This document shows positions 49,397 through 58,162 of a stretch of 64,000 bases of DNA, in pieces. The notes under the pieces are model-generated. The model was not told the DNA's origin, did not search any database, and worked only from the letters and a program-made list of their open reading frames with translations. Made by a program: the position numbers and the translations under genes. This DNA comes from Pectobacterium atrosepticum. GTDB lineage: Bacteria; Pseudomonadota; Gammaproteobacteria; Enterobacterales; Enterobacteriaceae. Position 1 is the stretch's first letter. Each line of letters starts with the position of its first letter. The stretch is taken from the NCBI GenBank assembly GCA_019056595.1, contig CP036163.1:4278001-4342000 (forward strand), written 5' to 3'.

Positions 49397-49725
49397 GCGG
49401 GTTTAGTCCTGTTGCTTACTTATCAATGGAGGCTGCCTAGCCTATGACATCGGTCGGCTTAAAAAATCTAATCACATCTCAATTATAGAACTGCGCATAC
49501 AAAATGAAAACAAGGGAATGTTAACAATATTGTCCCCACTCACACTACTGATATACAACGCAATCTATTGTTGATGAATGAGGAAATGGTGATGCACGTA
49601 TAAAACCGATGGGATTATTGTACAGGTTTACTGATAGAAGTTAAAAAAATGTATCAATTATTATGAAAGGTTTTACCTATCAATGCTGTTTTGGCTCTGA
49701 TAGGGGATATCAGAGCCAAAATGGC
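49397..49725. promoter_or_regulatory. fur upstream region and fldA 3' end
   Basis: This 329-base gap holds no gene. On the minus strand a TATAAT (49487-49482) stands about 85 bases before the fur start and is the best -10 candidate. The fldA terminator is at 49689-49721. No strong Fur box (GATAATGATAATCATTATC) is visible. Confidence 0.5.
49689..49721 (-). terminator. Rho-independent terminator of fldA
   Basis: TTTTGGCTCTGATA and TATCAGAGCCAAAA form a perfect 14-bp stem with a 5-base loop directly after the fldA stop. Confidence 0.88.
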
Positions 49726-50253
49726 TTAGCCAACCAGCTCTTTCAGATTCAGTTCATCGCTGATCTGCTTCACCCACGTCGTTACACGTTCGTTGGTGAG
49801 TTCAGGCTGACGGTCTTCATCGATAGCTAAACCAATGAAGTGATTGTCGTCGGCGAGCCCTTTAGAGGCTTCAAAGTAATAGCCTTCAGTTGGCCAGTGG
49901 CCGACAATCGTCGCGCCGCGAGGCTCAATAATGTCACGAATGGTGCCCATGGCATCACAGAAGTATTCCGCATAGTCTTCCTGATCGCCGCAACCAAACA
50001 GAGCAACCAATTTTCCTGTGAAATCAACTTCTTCCAGTGACGGGAAAAAGTCATCCCAATCACATTGAGCTTCACCGTAATACCAGGTTGGAATACCCAA
50101 CAGCAGAATATCGAAACCTTCGAGGTCTTCTTTGCTGCTTTTAGCGATGTCATGAACATCCGCAACGCCGGTGCCTAACTGCTGTTGGATCGTTTTGGCA
50201 ATGTTTTCAGTGTTGCCTGTATCGCTGCCAAAGAATATTCCGATGAGTGCCAT
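49726..50253 (-). CDS. fldA: Flavodoxin 1
   Basis: FldA is an FMN electron carrier for radical-SAM and other reductive enzymes. It has 175 residues. The FMN phosphate loop SDTGNTE (about 9-15) and the flavin-stacking segments TWYYGEAQCDWDDFF and GCGDQEDYAEYFCDA are present. The ATG at 50253 (MALIGIFFGSDTGNTEN) follows an AAGAGG site; the open frame upstream is not part of the family. Confidence 0.97.
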   Translation of the reverse strand: MALIGIFFGSDTGNTENIAKTIQQQLGTGVADVHDIAKSSKEDLEGFDILLLGIPTWYYGEAQCDWDDFFPSLEEVDFTGKLVALFGCGDQEDYAEYFCDAMGTIRDIIEPRGATIVGHWPTEGYYFEASKGLADDNHFIGLAIDEDRQPELTNERVTTWVKQISDELNLKELVG

Positions 50254-51137
50254 GAATTGAATAACCTCTTGATTCCTAATGGTATGGTGTAATATTTCAC
50301 CCACTTATCTGTTAATAATAACAGACACTCACATCTGGAGAAACTCGTATCGGTAAGGATGCGTAAATCAAGGGCGGGTGAAAGGAGGAGGTAAAGAAGG
50401 GAAACGAAAGCATCTCTGCTGACGCTAAAATCCCCATAATTAATAGGGTTTATGTTATTGTCTGAGGTTAAACGCCTATTTCCTTAGTGTTATCGCGGTT
50501 ATTTATTTATAACAATGTTTCATTTTTTATGAATCTGCTTTTTATTTTCATGACTTGTCCCGGTTGTAATTAAAAGCAGACTTCTCTTTGTGAAAATAAA
50601 AGTCACGCAACGGTACCTTACTATTCAGGAGAATTAAAATGTATATAAAGATAATGTTTTTATCGAATTGAAGACCTGTAACATTTTTCGGGAATATTCC
50701 TAATGAAGATGAGTGAGAATTATAACCATTTGCAGCTGAAACGATGCAATGATGTGGGGGATGGTTTTATTTTTTGATGTTAAAGAATAACGTTAAAATC
50801 ATCTCTCATCACCTTACTGTATCATGGCATATCCATACTAGCCCGCACAGGGTGGAGTGGATGAGGCTTTTACTTGCAACCCTCTGATTAAAATCCTTAT
50901 ATCTATAAAAATAGGTGAGTTTATTCTCAGTGTGAAAAATTATATTAATAAATATAGCGAGAACGCTAAATATTCTCTGCATTTAGCCGATGAGTTAGCG
51001 TGGTTTTTGAGTTTTCAACTCGGTGAAATTTGAACGCTAAGGAGAAGTGACCTGTTTCATGGTGTGAATTTTCTGATTCATATCGGTTGATTAGCGATAA
51101 AAATCTTTTTAACCATTTTCCTGATTTGGAGTGAGCT
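50254..51137. other. Long intergenic region between fldA and the chemoreceptor gene
   Basis: This is an 884-base A+T-rich gap, the longest in the window. It carries the fldA promoter region and, near 50967, the sigma-28 promoter of the chemoreceptor. A 10-codon ORF (50639-50671, MYIKIMFLSN) has a perfect AGGAG site but no other support; a 24-codon frame starts near 50704. In E. coli fldA is directly followed by ybfE, so this gap together with the chemoreceptor gene is an insertion. Confidence 0.6.
50967..50993 (+). promoter_or_regulatory. Sigma-28 (FliA) flagellar promoter
   Basis: TAAA, a 15-base spacer, then GCCGATGA agrees with the flagellar consensus TAAA-N15-GCCGATAA at 11 of 12 positions. 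It lies 145 bases before the chemoreceptor start. Confidence 0.85.
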
Positions 51138-52805
51138 ATGAGACTTATAAAAAATATTGCCATCAGAACCGCTATGTTATGGGTGCTGGGCGTTTTTTGT
51201 GTTCTTTGGGGCGGCGTATCGATATATACCATGTTCTCTTTTAAAGAGATGACGGCGACTTCGAAGACCAGCACCTTGCTGGTTCAGAACATGAATTTTA
51301 TCAACCAGGGCAACGATCAATACTTCCGTATGGTGACTCGTCTGGCGCGCGCTGTTGATGCTCGTCGTAGTGGTGATAACGCAACCGCAGATAAAGAGCA
51401 GGCATCGGCATTAGTTGCACTGGATAAACTGAAGTCTGATCTGGTGGCGTTTAATGCTATCGATCATGCGAGTCTGGACGATGCATTGGTACAGGCTGTC
51501 AGCCGTGACTGGAGTAATCTGATTGTTCAAGGTGTTGAGCCGCTTTACCAAAAGGCCGCCGCCAACACGTTGGATGACTACCAAAATCAGGCCAAGGACG
51601 TTGTGCCGCCATTGAGTCGCCAGTTTGGCGCATCTCTATCCGCGTTCAGTAACGCCAGCGCAGAGAAATTCGATGCGGCGGGTGTGCGTTTTGAACAAAT
51701 CACCACAGTTGGGCAGAACATTTTGCTGAGTGGGTTGTTTATCGGCCTTATCATGCTGTTCCTGACCGACCGTTATCTGGTTGTGTGCCTGGTTCGCCCG
51801 TTGAATGACCTGCGCTATCACTTTAGCGTGATTGCTTCTGGTCACCTGGGCAAGCCAATTCTGGACTTTGGTAATAACTGTGTCGGTCGTCTGTTCCCAC
51901 TGCTTCGTGAAATGCAGGGGAGTTTGGCTACTACCGTTAGCACAATCAGAAATAGCACGGATTCTATCTATCAGGGTGCTTCTGAGATTGCTGCGGGTAA
52001 CAACGATCTGTCATCTCGTACCGAAGAGCAGGCTTCCGCGCTGGAAGAAACCGCAGCCAGCATGGAGCAACTGACGGCGACGGTGAAACAGAACGCCGAA
52101 AACGCCAACCACGCCAGCCAACTGGCATTACAAGCCTCGACAACGGCGAAGAAGGGCGGTGAAATTGTTGAAAACGTGGTGAAAACCATGGCGGAAATAT
52201 CCGGTAGTTCAAGAAAAATCGCAGAAATCACAACCGTTATTAACGGCATTGCTTTCCAGACCAACATTCTGGCACTTAACGCAGCGGTAGAAGCGGCGCG
52301 TGCGGGTGAACAGGGGCGTGGGTTTGCCGTAGTTGCAGGAGAAGTTCGCAGTCTGGCGCAGCGCAGTGCGCAGGCAGCGAAAGAGATTGAAGGGCTGATT
52401 TCTGAATCGGTTCGCTGTGTGGATACCGGCTCCAATCTGGTTAGCGATGCTGGTGATACCATGCAGGATATCGTCCGTGCGGTTACCAACGTGACAGATA
52501 TCATGGGGGAAATCGCGTCTGCCTCGGAAGAGCAGAGCAAAGGTATTGCGCAGGTTGGTCAGGCCGTGGCGGAAATGGACAGCGTAACGCAGCAAAACGC
52601 CGCGTTGGTTGAACAGGCTTCTTCTGCGGCCTTGTCGCTGGAAGAACAGGCGGCGTTGTTGAACCAGACTGTGTCGCTGTTCCAACTGTCCGATACGCAA
52701 TCAGCGCTGCAAGTGGCAGCAAAACCGGTGCGAAAAGCACAGGCGATTGCCCCGCGTGCAGGTAAAGCGCTACCGACCAGTAGCGATAACTGGGAAAAAT
52801 TCTAA
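51138..52805 (+). CDS. Methyl-accepting chemotaxis protein
   Basis: This is a transmembrane chemoreceptor of 555 residues. TM1 is about 8-31, a periplasmic four-helix-bundle (TarH-type) ligand domain spans about 32-190, and TM2 is about 191-211. A HAMP domain and the long signalling coiled coil follow; its hairpin tip INGIAFQTNILALNAAVEAA contacts CheA and CheW, with methylation helices on both sides. The C-terminus ends NWEKF, a variant of the NWETF tether for CheR/CheB. The ligand is unknown. It is a single gene with its own sigma-28 promoter, inserted between fldA and ybfE. The ATG at 51138 has a GGAG site. Confidence 0.95.
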   Translation: MRLIKNIAIRTAMLWVLGVFCVLWGGVSIYTMFSFKEMTATSKTSTLLVQNMNFINQGNDQYFRMVTRLARAVDARRSGDNATADKEQASALVALDKLKSDLVAFNAIDHASLDDALVQAVSRDWSNLIVQGVEPLYQKAAANTLDDYQNQAKDVVPPLSRQFGASLSAFSNASAEKFDAAGVRFEQITTVGQNILLSGLFIGLIMLFLTDRYLVVCLVRPLNDLRYHFSVIASGHLGKPILDFGNNCVGRLFPLLREMQGSLATTVSTIRNSTDSIYQGASEIAAGNNDLSSRTEEQASALEETAASMEQLTATVKQNAENANHASQLALQASTTAKKGGEIVENVVKTMAEISGSSRKIAEITTVINGIAFQTNILALNAAVEAARAGEQGRGFAVVAGEVRSLAQRSAQAAKEIEGLISESVRCVDTGSNLVSDAGDTMQDIVRAVTNVTDIMGEIASASEEQSKGIAQVGQAVAEMDSVTQQNAALVEQASSAALSLEEQAALLNQTVSLFQLSDTQSALQVAAKPVRKAQAIAPRAGKALPTSSDNWEKF

Positions 52806-52920
52806 CTGTTGTTTTAATCCGTGATGGTATTTTTAGTCTTGGATGAACATCCAGGCGGCGTCAGAAATGGCGCCGCACAAGATGTGAATACTGCATTGTG
52901 TGAATAGCGCGTTACGTCAA

Positions 52921-53202
52921 TCAGGACTGCTGTTCTGCCAACTGCGCCAACAGCATCTCTTCAATCAATTCACTGCGGCTAATGTTCCGCTCTTCAGCAA
53001 GGCTGTTCAGGATATCAACGGCATCGCTGTTAATCTTTAATTCAACACGGCGCAAGCCACGAACTTTATCGCGACGTAGTTGATTACGCTTGTTAATTCT
53101 TAGTTGTTCGTCACGAGTGAGCGGATTGGTCTTGGGGCGGCCCGGACGACGCTCATCTGCGAACAGATCCAGTGTGGTGCGATCCGTTTGTTCTTTTGCC
53201 AT
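52921..53202 (-). CDS. ybfE: LexA-regulated protein YbfE-like
   Basis: This is a 93-residue protein with a basic middle (RINKRNQLRRDKVRGLRRVELKI) and a ribbon-helix-helix-like C-terminus (DAVDILNSLAEERNISRSELIEEMLLAQL). It matches E. coli YbfE, which is under LexA control, and probably binds DNA. No LexA box (CTGT-N8-ACAG) is evident upstream here. It lies between the chemoreceptor and ybfF, in the E. coli order. Confidence 0.9.
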   Translation of the reverse strand: MAKEQTDRTTLDLFADERRPGRPKTNPLTRDEQLRINKRNQLRRDKVRGLRRVELKINSDAVDILNSLAEERNISRSELIEEMLLAQLAEQQS

Positions 53203-53494
53203 AAGTAATGATACTGCAAGGTATTCGGACCAAAATACACGGTGCTATCCGTCTTGCTCTACAAATAAAACCGATGTCTATTCTCATCCTGTAACAGGAT
53301 TGTCAGGTTGCGGTTTACCTAATATGTGGAACATGCCGGGAAGTTATACGTGCATTTTGATGAAGTGGTTACAATGCTTGTGGCTGAATCAGCCGTCCCT
53401 CTACTGCGAGCGCCATCATACCCTAGCCGCACAGGCGGCGACAACGGTTAACTGCCGCCACTACCATGAATCCGCCAGTGTGAGTATCGTCTGG

Positions 53495-54274
53495 TTAATT
53501 CGCGTCCAGAAAACGGTGGATCGCACGCAAAACCGCATCGGGTTTTTCTGAGTGAACCCAGTGGCCGGCGCCGCTGACCACATGCGCACGCGCCGCTGGA
53601 AACTGGCGCAGCAGTGAATCGCGGTAGCGATCGTCCAGATAGGGGGAATCGCCGCCACGAATGAACAGTATTGGTCCTTGCCAGGCTGGAACATCTTGCC
53701 AACCAACGATATTCTCGTATTCATCCCACAAAACGGGCACGTTAAAACGCCACTCTCCCTGCTGGAAGGATTTCAGTAAAAACTGAATCACCCCTTCTTC
53801 CTTTATATGTTGGCGCATGAGTGCTGTCGCTTCGGTACGTGATGTCAGACCGGCTTCCGTTACGGCGCGTAGCGCAGCGAAAATGGTGTCGTGGCGGCGC
53901 ACCTGATAATCCACTGGTGCGATATCAATCGCGACTAGTTTGTCCAGCCGTTCGGGAATAAGTGCACTGAGCGCCATGGCGACTTTTCCGCCCATCGAAT
54001 GGCCAATAACACTAGCGCGTTCGATGTTCAGTTCATCCAGTAGCTCCAGCACGTCCTGCGCCATCGCAGGGTAGTTCATCTGTGGTGAACGCGGCGACAA
54101 ACCGTGATTGCGTAAATCGATTTGCAGAATGTCATGCGTGTTTTGCAAATCCCGACCCAATACGCCAAGGTTATCTAATGTGCCAAACAGGCCATGAATC
54201 AGGACAACAGGGAGTTTATCTGTGGGCTGGTGCGCATTTTGCCAGCGATGATTCAATTTCATGGTGAAGTTCAT
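53495..54274 (-). CDS. ybfF: Alpha/beta-hydrolase esterase YbfF
   Basis: This is a 259-residue alpha/beta hydrolase. The nucleophile elbow GHSMGG (Ser near 91), the oxyanion HGLFG segment and the catalytic His in GAGHWVH near the C-terminus are present. E. coli YbfF hydrolyses short acyl-CoA and malonyl esters in vitro; the physiological substrate is unknown. Two starts are possible: ATG 54274, or ATG 54262 (MKLNHR), which matches E. coli MKLNIR. It diverges from seqA. Confidence 0.93.
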   Translation of the reverse strand: MNFTMKLNHRWQNAHQPTDKLPVVLIHGLFGTLDNLGVLGRDLQNTHDILQIDLRNHGLSPRSPQMNYPAMAQDVLELLDELNIERASVIGHSMGGKVAMALSALIPERLDKLVAIDIAPVDYQVRRHDTIFAALRAVTEAGLTSRTEATALMRQHIKEEGVIQFLLKSFQQGEWRFNVPVLWDEYENIVGWQDVPAWQGPILFIRGGDSPYLDDRYRDSLLRQFPAARAHVVSGAGHWVHSEKPDAVLRAIHRFLDAN

Positions 54275-54535
54275 TCAGAGAGACATGGGCTTAGGGTATC
54301 ATGACTTTAGAATCGACGTTGTCACTGAAGGAACAGCATAGCTACTCGAAGGAATGTGAAAGGCATTGGGGCATAGTCTGACTTTTGGTATTGTCCCACT
54401 ATGCCGCTGTTCGATAATGTTTGAACGCCTGTATAATCCTTTTGATTTGAGTCATCTACCCATCGGTGTCGGGTTGCAGAAGGGAAGCGTCTCTGCAATT
54501 TGCACGATAATGGGTAAAAACAGCACTGGATAAAG

Positions 54536-55072
54536 ATGAAAACTATTGAAGTCGACGAAGAGCTTTATCGTTATATTGCCAGCCACACACAGCATATTGG
54601 TGAGAGCGCATCGGATATTTTACGGCGTATGCTGAAATTTACTGCTGGGCAGACTGTCACAACGCCAGCGGTAGAGGCGACGGCAACGGCGACGTCTCAG
54701 CCTGCTGCTGCACCGAGTCCGCGCGATCGGGTTCGAACCCTTCGTGAACTGCTGCTGTCAGATGAATATGCTGAACAGAATAAGGCCATTAATCGCTTTA
54801 TGCTGGTTCTGTGCACGCTGTATACCCTATCGCCGCAGGAATTTGCTGTCGCGACGGAGTCTCTTCATGGCCGCACCCGGGTCTATTTCGCGGGCGACCA
54901 ACAAACCTTGCTTCAGCATGGCACTCACACAAAGCCTAAACATATTCCGGGCACGCCATACTGGGTGATTACCAACACGAATACGGGTCGTAAACGCAGC
55001 ATGGTTGAGCACATCATGCTGGCTATGCAGTTCCCCGCGGAACTGACAGAAAAAGTGTGCGGCACTATCTAA
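54536..55072 (+). CDS. seqA: Negative modulator of replication initiation SeqA
   Basis: SeqA binds hemimethylated GATC sites and sequesters oriC after initiation. It has 178 residues. The N-terminal oligomerisation domain (KTIEVDEELYRYIASHTQHI), an Ala/Thr-rich linker (about 42-60) and the C-terminal DNA-binding domain (HGRTRVYFAGDQQTLL, NTNTGRKRSMVEHIM) are typical. pgm follows in the same direction as in E. coli, but an ERIC element separates them. Confidence 0.96.
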   Translation: MKTIEVDEELYRYIASHTQHIGESASDILRRMLKFTAGQTVTTPAVEATATATSQPAAAPSPRDRVRTLRELLLSDEYAEQNKAINRFMLVLCTLYTLSPQEFAVATESLHGRTRVYFAGDQQTLLQHGTHTKPKHIPGTPYWVITNTNTGRKRSMVEHIMLAMQFPAELTEKVCGTI

Positions 55073-55080
55073 TTATTTAT

Positions 55081-55208
55081 CTATAGCCTAAATAATTCGA
55101 GTTGCGTGAAGGCGGCAACCGCGCGAGTCCCCAGGAGCTTACATAAGTAAGTGACTGGGGTGAGTTAGGGAAGTCAACGCACAAGCAGCTTGAAGTATGA
55201 CCTATATA
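55081..55208. repeat. ERIC element
   Basis: This 128-base palindromic element contains both ERIC primer cores, GTCCCCAGGAGCTTACAT and AAGTAAGTGACTGGGGTGAG, and ends in imperfect inverted repeats (TAAATAATTCGAGTTGC and GCAGCTTGAAGTATGAC). It lies in the seqA-pgm gap, 9 bases after seqA, and would form a long hairpin in a joint transcript. Confidence 0.95.
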
Positions 55209-55248
55209 TCAACCACTTATCTAACTACAGCGTTAGGGAGAAGCGCCA

Positions 55249-56892
55249 ATGGCTAATCACCCAAGGGCCGGACAGCCTGCCCGGCAGAGCGATTTGATTA
55301 ATGTGGCACAGTTAACGTCACAATATTATGTGCTGCGCCCGGAAATCGGCAACACAGCGCACGCGGTGAAATTCGGTACGTCTGGCCATCGCGGTAGCGC
55401 GGGGCGTCATAGCTTTAATGAACCGCACATTCTGGCGATTGCGCAGGCGATTGCAGAAGAGCGCAAAAAGCAGGGCATCAGTGGCCCGTGCTATGTAGGT
55501 AAAGATACTCACGCGCTCTCCGAGCCTGCTTTTATTTCCGTGCTAGAAGTGTTGGCTGCCAATGGCGTGGATGTCATCGTTCAGTTGGATAATGGTTTTA
55601 CTCCAACGCCTGCGGTGTCTAACGCGATTCTGGTTCACAATCGTCAGGGCGGTGCGCTGGCGGACGGCATTGTGATTACGCCGTCCCATAACCCGCCGGA
55701 AGATGGCGGCATCAAATATAATCCGCCGAACGGCGGCCCTGCGGACACCAACCTCACCAGCGTGATTGAGACGCGGGCGAATGCGCTGTTGGCAGATGAA
55801 CTGCGTGACGTAAAACGCATTACGCTGGATCAGGCGTTGCAAAGCGGACATGTCCACGAGCAGGATCTGGTTCAGGCCTATGTAGAAGGTTTGACTAGCG
55901 TGGTAGACATGGCGGCGATTCAACGCGCCGGTCTGAAACTGGGCGTCGACCCGCTGGGCGGTTCTGGTATTGCCTACTGGCAGCGCATCGCAGAGCATTA
56001 CAAGCTGGATCTGACGCTGGTTAACGATGCCGTCGATCAGACATTCCGCTTTATGTCGCTGGATCATGACGGCGTGATCCGTATGGATTGTTCGTCAGAG
56101 TTCGCTATGGCTGGGCTGCTGGCGCTGCGTGATAAATTCGATCTGGCGTTTGCCAACGATCCTGACTATGACCGCCACGGTATCGTCACTCCGGCAGGGC
56201 TGATGAATCCGAACCACTATTTGGCGGTGGCGATCAACTATCTGTTCCAGCACCGTCCACAGTGGGGACAATCTGTTGCTGTCGGCAAAACGCTGGTATC
56301 CAGTGCGATGATCGACCGTGTGGTGGCAGATTTGGGCCGCAAGCTGGTGGAAGTACCCGTTGGCTTCAAATGGTTCGTTGACGGTCTGTATGACGGCAGC
56401 TTTGGCTTCGGTGGTGAAGAGAGCGCGGGGGCTTCTTTCCTGCGCTTTGACGGCACGCCGTGGTCGACGGACAAAGACGGGATCATCATGTGTCTGCTAG
56501 CGGCAGAAATTACGGCTGTGACGGGTAAAAACCCGCAGCAGCATTATGATGAGCTGGCACAACGCTTTGGGGCACCGAGCTACAACCGTATTCAGGCCTC
56601 TGCGACACATGCACAAAAAGCCGCGCTGTCTAAACTGTCGCCTGAGCAAGTGTCGGCCAGTACGCTGGCGGGCGATCCGATTACTGCTCGCCTGACTGCT
56701 GCGCCGGGCAATGGGGCATCGATCGGTGGCCTGAAAGTGATGACGGAGAACGGCTGGTTTGCTGCGCGTCCTTCCGGTACGGAAGAAGCCTACAAGATCT
56801 ACTGTGAGAGTTTCCTCGGGGTCGAACACCGCGAGCGCATCGAGAAAGAAGCGGTAGAGATTGTTAGTGCGGTGCTGGCAAGCGCCAAATAA
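55249..56892 (+). CDS. pgm: Phosphoglucomutase (alpha-D-glucose)
   Basis: Pgm interconverts glucose-1-P and glucose-6-P. It has 547 residues. The catalytic phosphoserine is Ser146 in [15 protein letters not shown] is at 42-49, the metal loop is DPDYDRHG near 304 and the sugar loop is GGEESAG near 390. It supplies UDP-glucose and glycogen synthesis. The ATG at 55249 follows a TAGGGAG site. Confidence 0.97.
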   Translation: MANHPRAGQPARQSDLINVAQLTSQYYVLRPEIGNTAHAVKFGTSGHRGSAGRHSFNEPHILAIAQAIAEERKKQGISGPCYVGKDTHALSEPAFISVLEVLAANGVDVIVQLDNGFTPTPAVSNAILVHNRQGGALADGIVITPSHNPPEDGGIKYNPPNGGPADTNLTSVIETRANALLADELRDVKRITLDQALQSGHVHEQDLVQAYVEGLTSVVDMAAIQRAGLKLGVDPLGGSGIAYWQRIAEHYKLDLTLVNDAVDQTFRFMSLDHDGVIRMDCSSEFAMAGLLALRDKFDLAFANDPDYDRHGIVTPAGLMNPNHYLAVAINYLFQHRPQWGQSVAVGKTLVSSAMIDRVVADLGRKLVEVPVGFKWFVDGLYDGSFGFGGEESAGASFLRFDGTPWSTDKDGIIMCLLAAEITAVTGKNPQQHYDELAQRFGAPSYNRIQASATHAQKAALSKLSPEQVSASTLAGDPITARLTAAPGNGASIGGLKVMTENGWFAARPSGTEEAYKIYCESFLGVEHRERIEKEAVEIVSAVLASAK

Positions 56893-56895
56893 GTA

Positions 56896-56922
56896 AAAAG
56901 GCGCTGCTTGCAGCGCCTTTTT
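56896..56922 (+). terminator. Rho-independent terminator of pgm
   Basis: AAAAAGGCGCTG and CAGCGCCTTTTT pair around CTTG, 3 bases after the pgm stop. It can also serve the convergent EamA gene. Confidence 0.93.
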
Positions 56923-56954
56923 AATCTTGTATAGCCAGAAAACGTAGAACATCG

Positions 56955-57383
56955 TTATCCTAACGCGACAAGTAGCGCTCCCACCGAAATTAGCGCAACG
57001 CCGGCTCCCGCCACCAGTGAAATTTTTTCTCCCAGCAGTATGACCGCCAGCACAACGGCAAATACCACGCTGAGTTTATCGATCGGCGCGACCTGTGCGA
57101 CGTTACCGGTCTTCAACGCGACAAAGTAAAACAGCCACGACAATGCACCCGCGATGCCGCTGAGCACAATGAACAACAGCGCCTTCTTATTGGCAATAAT
57201 CTCACCGACCAGCACCAGTTTACCTTGCGCGACCACCACTCCCACCAGAAAAAGTGCCATGATGACGGCACGAATCGCGGTCGCCGTATTGGCGTCCAAA
57301 TTTTGCAAACCAATCTTGCCAAATATCGCGACCATCGCGGCGCATACAGCAGACAGCAAGGCGTAAATCAACCAACTACTCAT
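56955..57383 (-). CDS. EamA/DMT family half-size transporter
   Basis: This is a 142-residue membrane protein with five hydrophobic segments, one EamA domain instead of the usual two. The family GKIGLQNLDANTATAIRA and the C-terminal APIDKLSVVFAVVLAVILLGE segments are recognisable. It would need to dimerise. The substrate is unknown. It lies between pgm and kdpE, where E. coli has other genes. Confidence 0.88.
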   Translation of the reverse strand: MSSWLIYALLSAVCAAMVAIFGKIGLQNLDANTATAIRAVIMALFLVGVVVAQGKLVLVGEIIANKKALLFIVLSGIAGALSWLFYFVALKTGNVAQVAPIDKLSVVFAVVLAVILLGEKISLVAGAGVALISVGALLVALG

Positions 57384-57476
57384 GACGATGTATTCCTGAT
57401 GTATTCCTGAAGAAAAGACGGGCGCGTACTGCGGGAGAAATTCTCCACGGACGTCGCCTAATACAGAAAGGTGATT

Positions 57477-58157
57477 TTACGGCATAAATCGATAACCGAT
57501 AGCGGTTTCAGTCAATAGATGGCGCGGTCTGGCGGGGTCGCTTTCCAGCTTCTGGCGCAGATGCCCCATGTAAATACGCAGATAGTGGCTGTGCTCGACG
57601 GCGTTAGGCCCCCAGACTTGCGTCAGGAGTTGGCGCTGCGTCAGCACCTTGCCGGGGTTAGCGAGTAAGGTTGCCAGCAGACGAAATTCGATGGGCGTCA
57701 GGTGCAATTCCTGACCATCGCGATTTACTTGCCGGTTAAGTAAATCAACGGTGATCGTACCGAAACTCACCAGCGGCGTTTCCTGCTGGGTATTGCTGTG
57801 GCGCCGCAGTGCCACGCGCAATCGTGCTAGCAGTTCACCGATGCCGAACGGTTTGGTCAGGTAATCATCGGCCCCCGCGTCCAGAGCACCTATTTTATCC
57901 TGCTCGTCGGTACGGGCAGAAAGCACAATCACGGGCAGGCTGCTCCACTGGCGTAAATCGCGAATGTAGTCGATGCCACTGCCGTCCGGCAGGCCTAAAT
58001 CGAGAATAATCAGATCGGGTTTGCGCGTGGCCGCTTCTAACAGGCCGCGCTGCATCGTTTCTGCGTCAAACACGCGACAGCCTTCGCCTTCCAGCGCCTG
58101 ACGTACAAAACGACGGATCTCTTTTTCATCTTCGACGATCAGAATAGTGGCCTGCAA
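57477..58157 (-). CDS. kdpE: KDP operon response regulator KdpE
   Basis: KdpE is the OmpR-family regulator that activates kdpFABC. It has 226 residues: a receiver domain with the phospho-acceptor Asp53 (LIILDLGLPDGS), then a winged-helix DNA-binding domain (EFRLLATLLANPGKVLTQRQLL and YLRIYMGHLRQKLE). The start is TTG at 58157 (MQATILIVEDE), since the frame has no ATG near the conserved beginning. It lies 5 bases after kdpD, with a GAGGAG site inside the kdpD end. Confidence 0.95.
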   Translation of the reverse strand: MQATILIVEDEKEIRRFVRQALEGEGCRVFDAETMQRGLLEAATRKPDLIILDLGLPDGSGIDYIRDLRQWSSLPVIVLSARTDEQDKIGALDAGADDYLTKPFGIGELLARLRVALRRHSNTQQETPLVSFGTITVDLLNRQVNRDGQELHLTPIEFRLLATLLANPGKVLTQRQLLTQVWGPNAVEHSHYLRIYMGHLRQKLESDPARPRHLLTETAIGYRFMP

Positions 58158-58162
58158 TGGAT

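Noticed and set aside
53203-53340. LexA box for ybfE
   Set aside because: I looked for CTGT-N8-ACAG on both strands; the nearest candidate (CCTGTAACAGG) has the wrong spacing.
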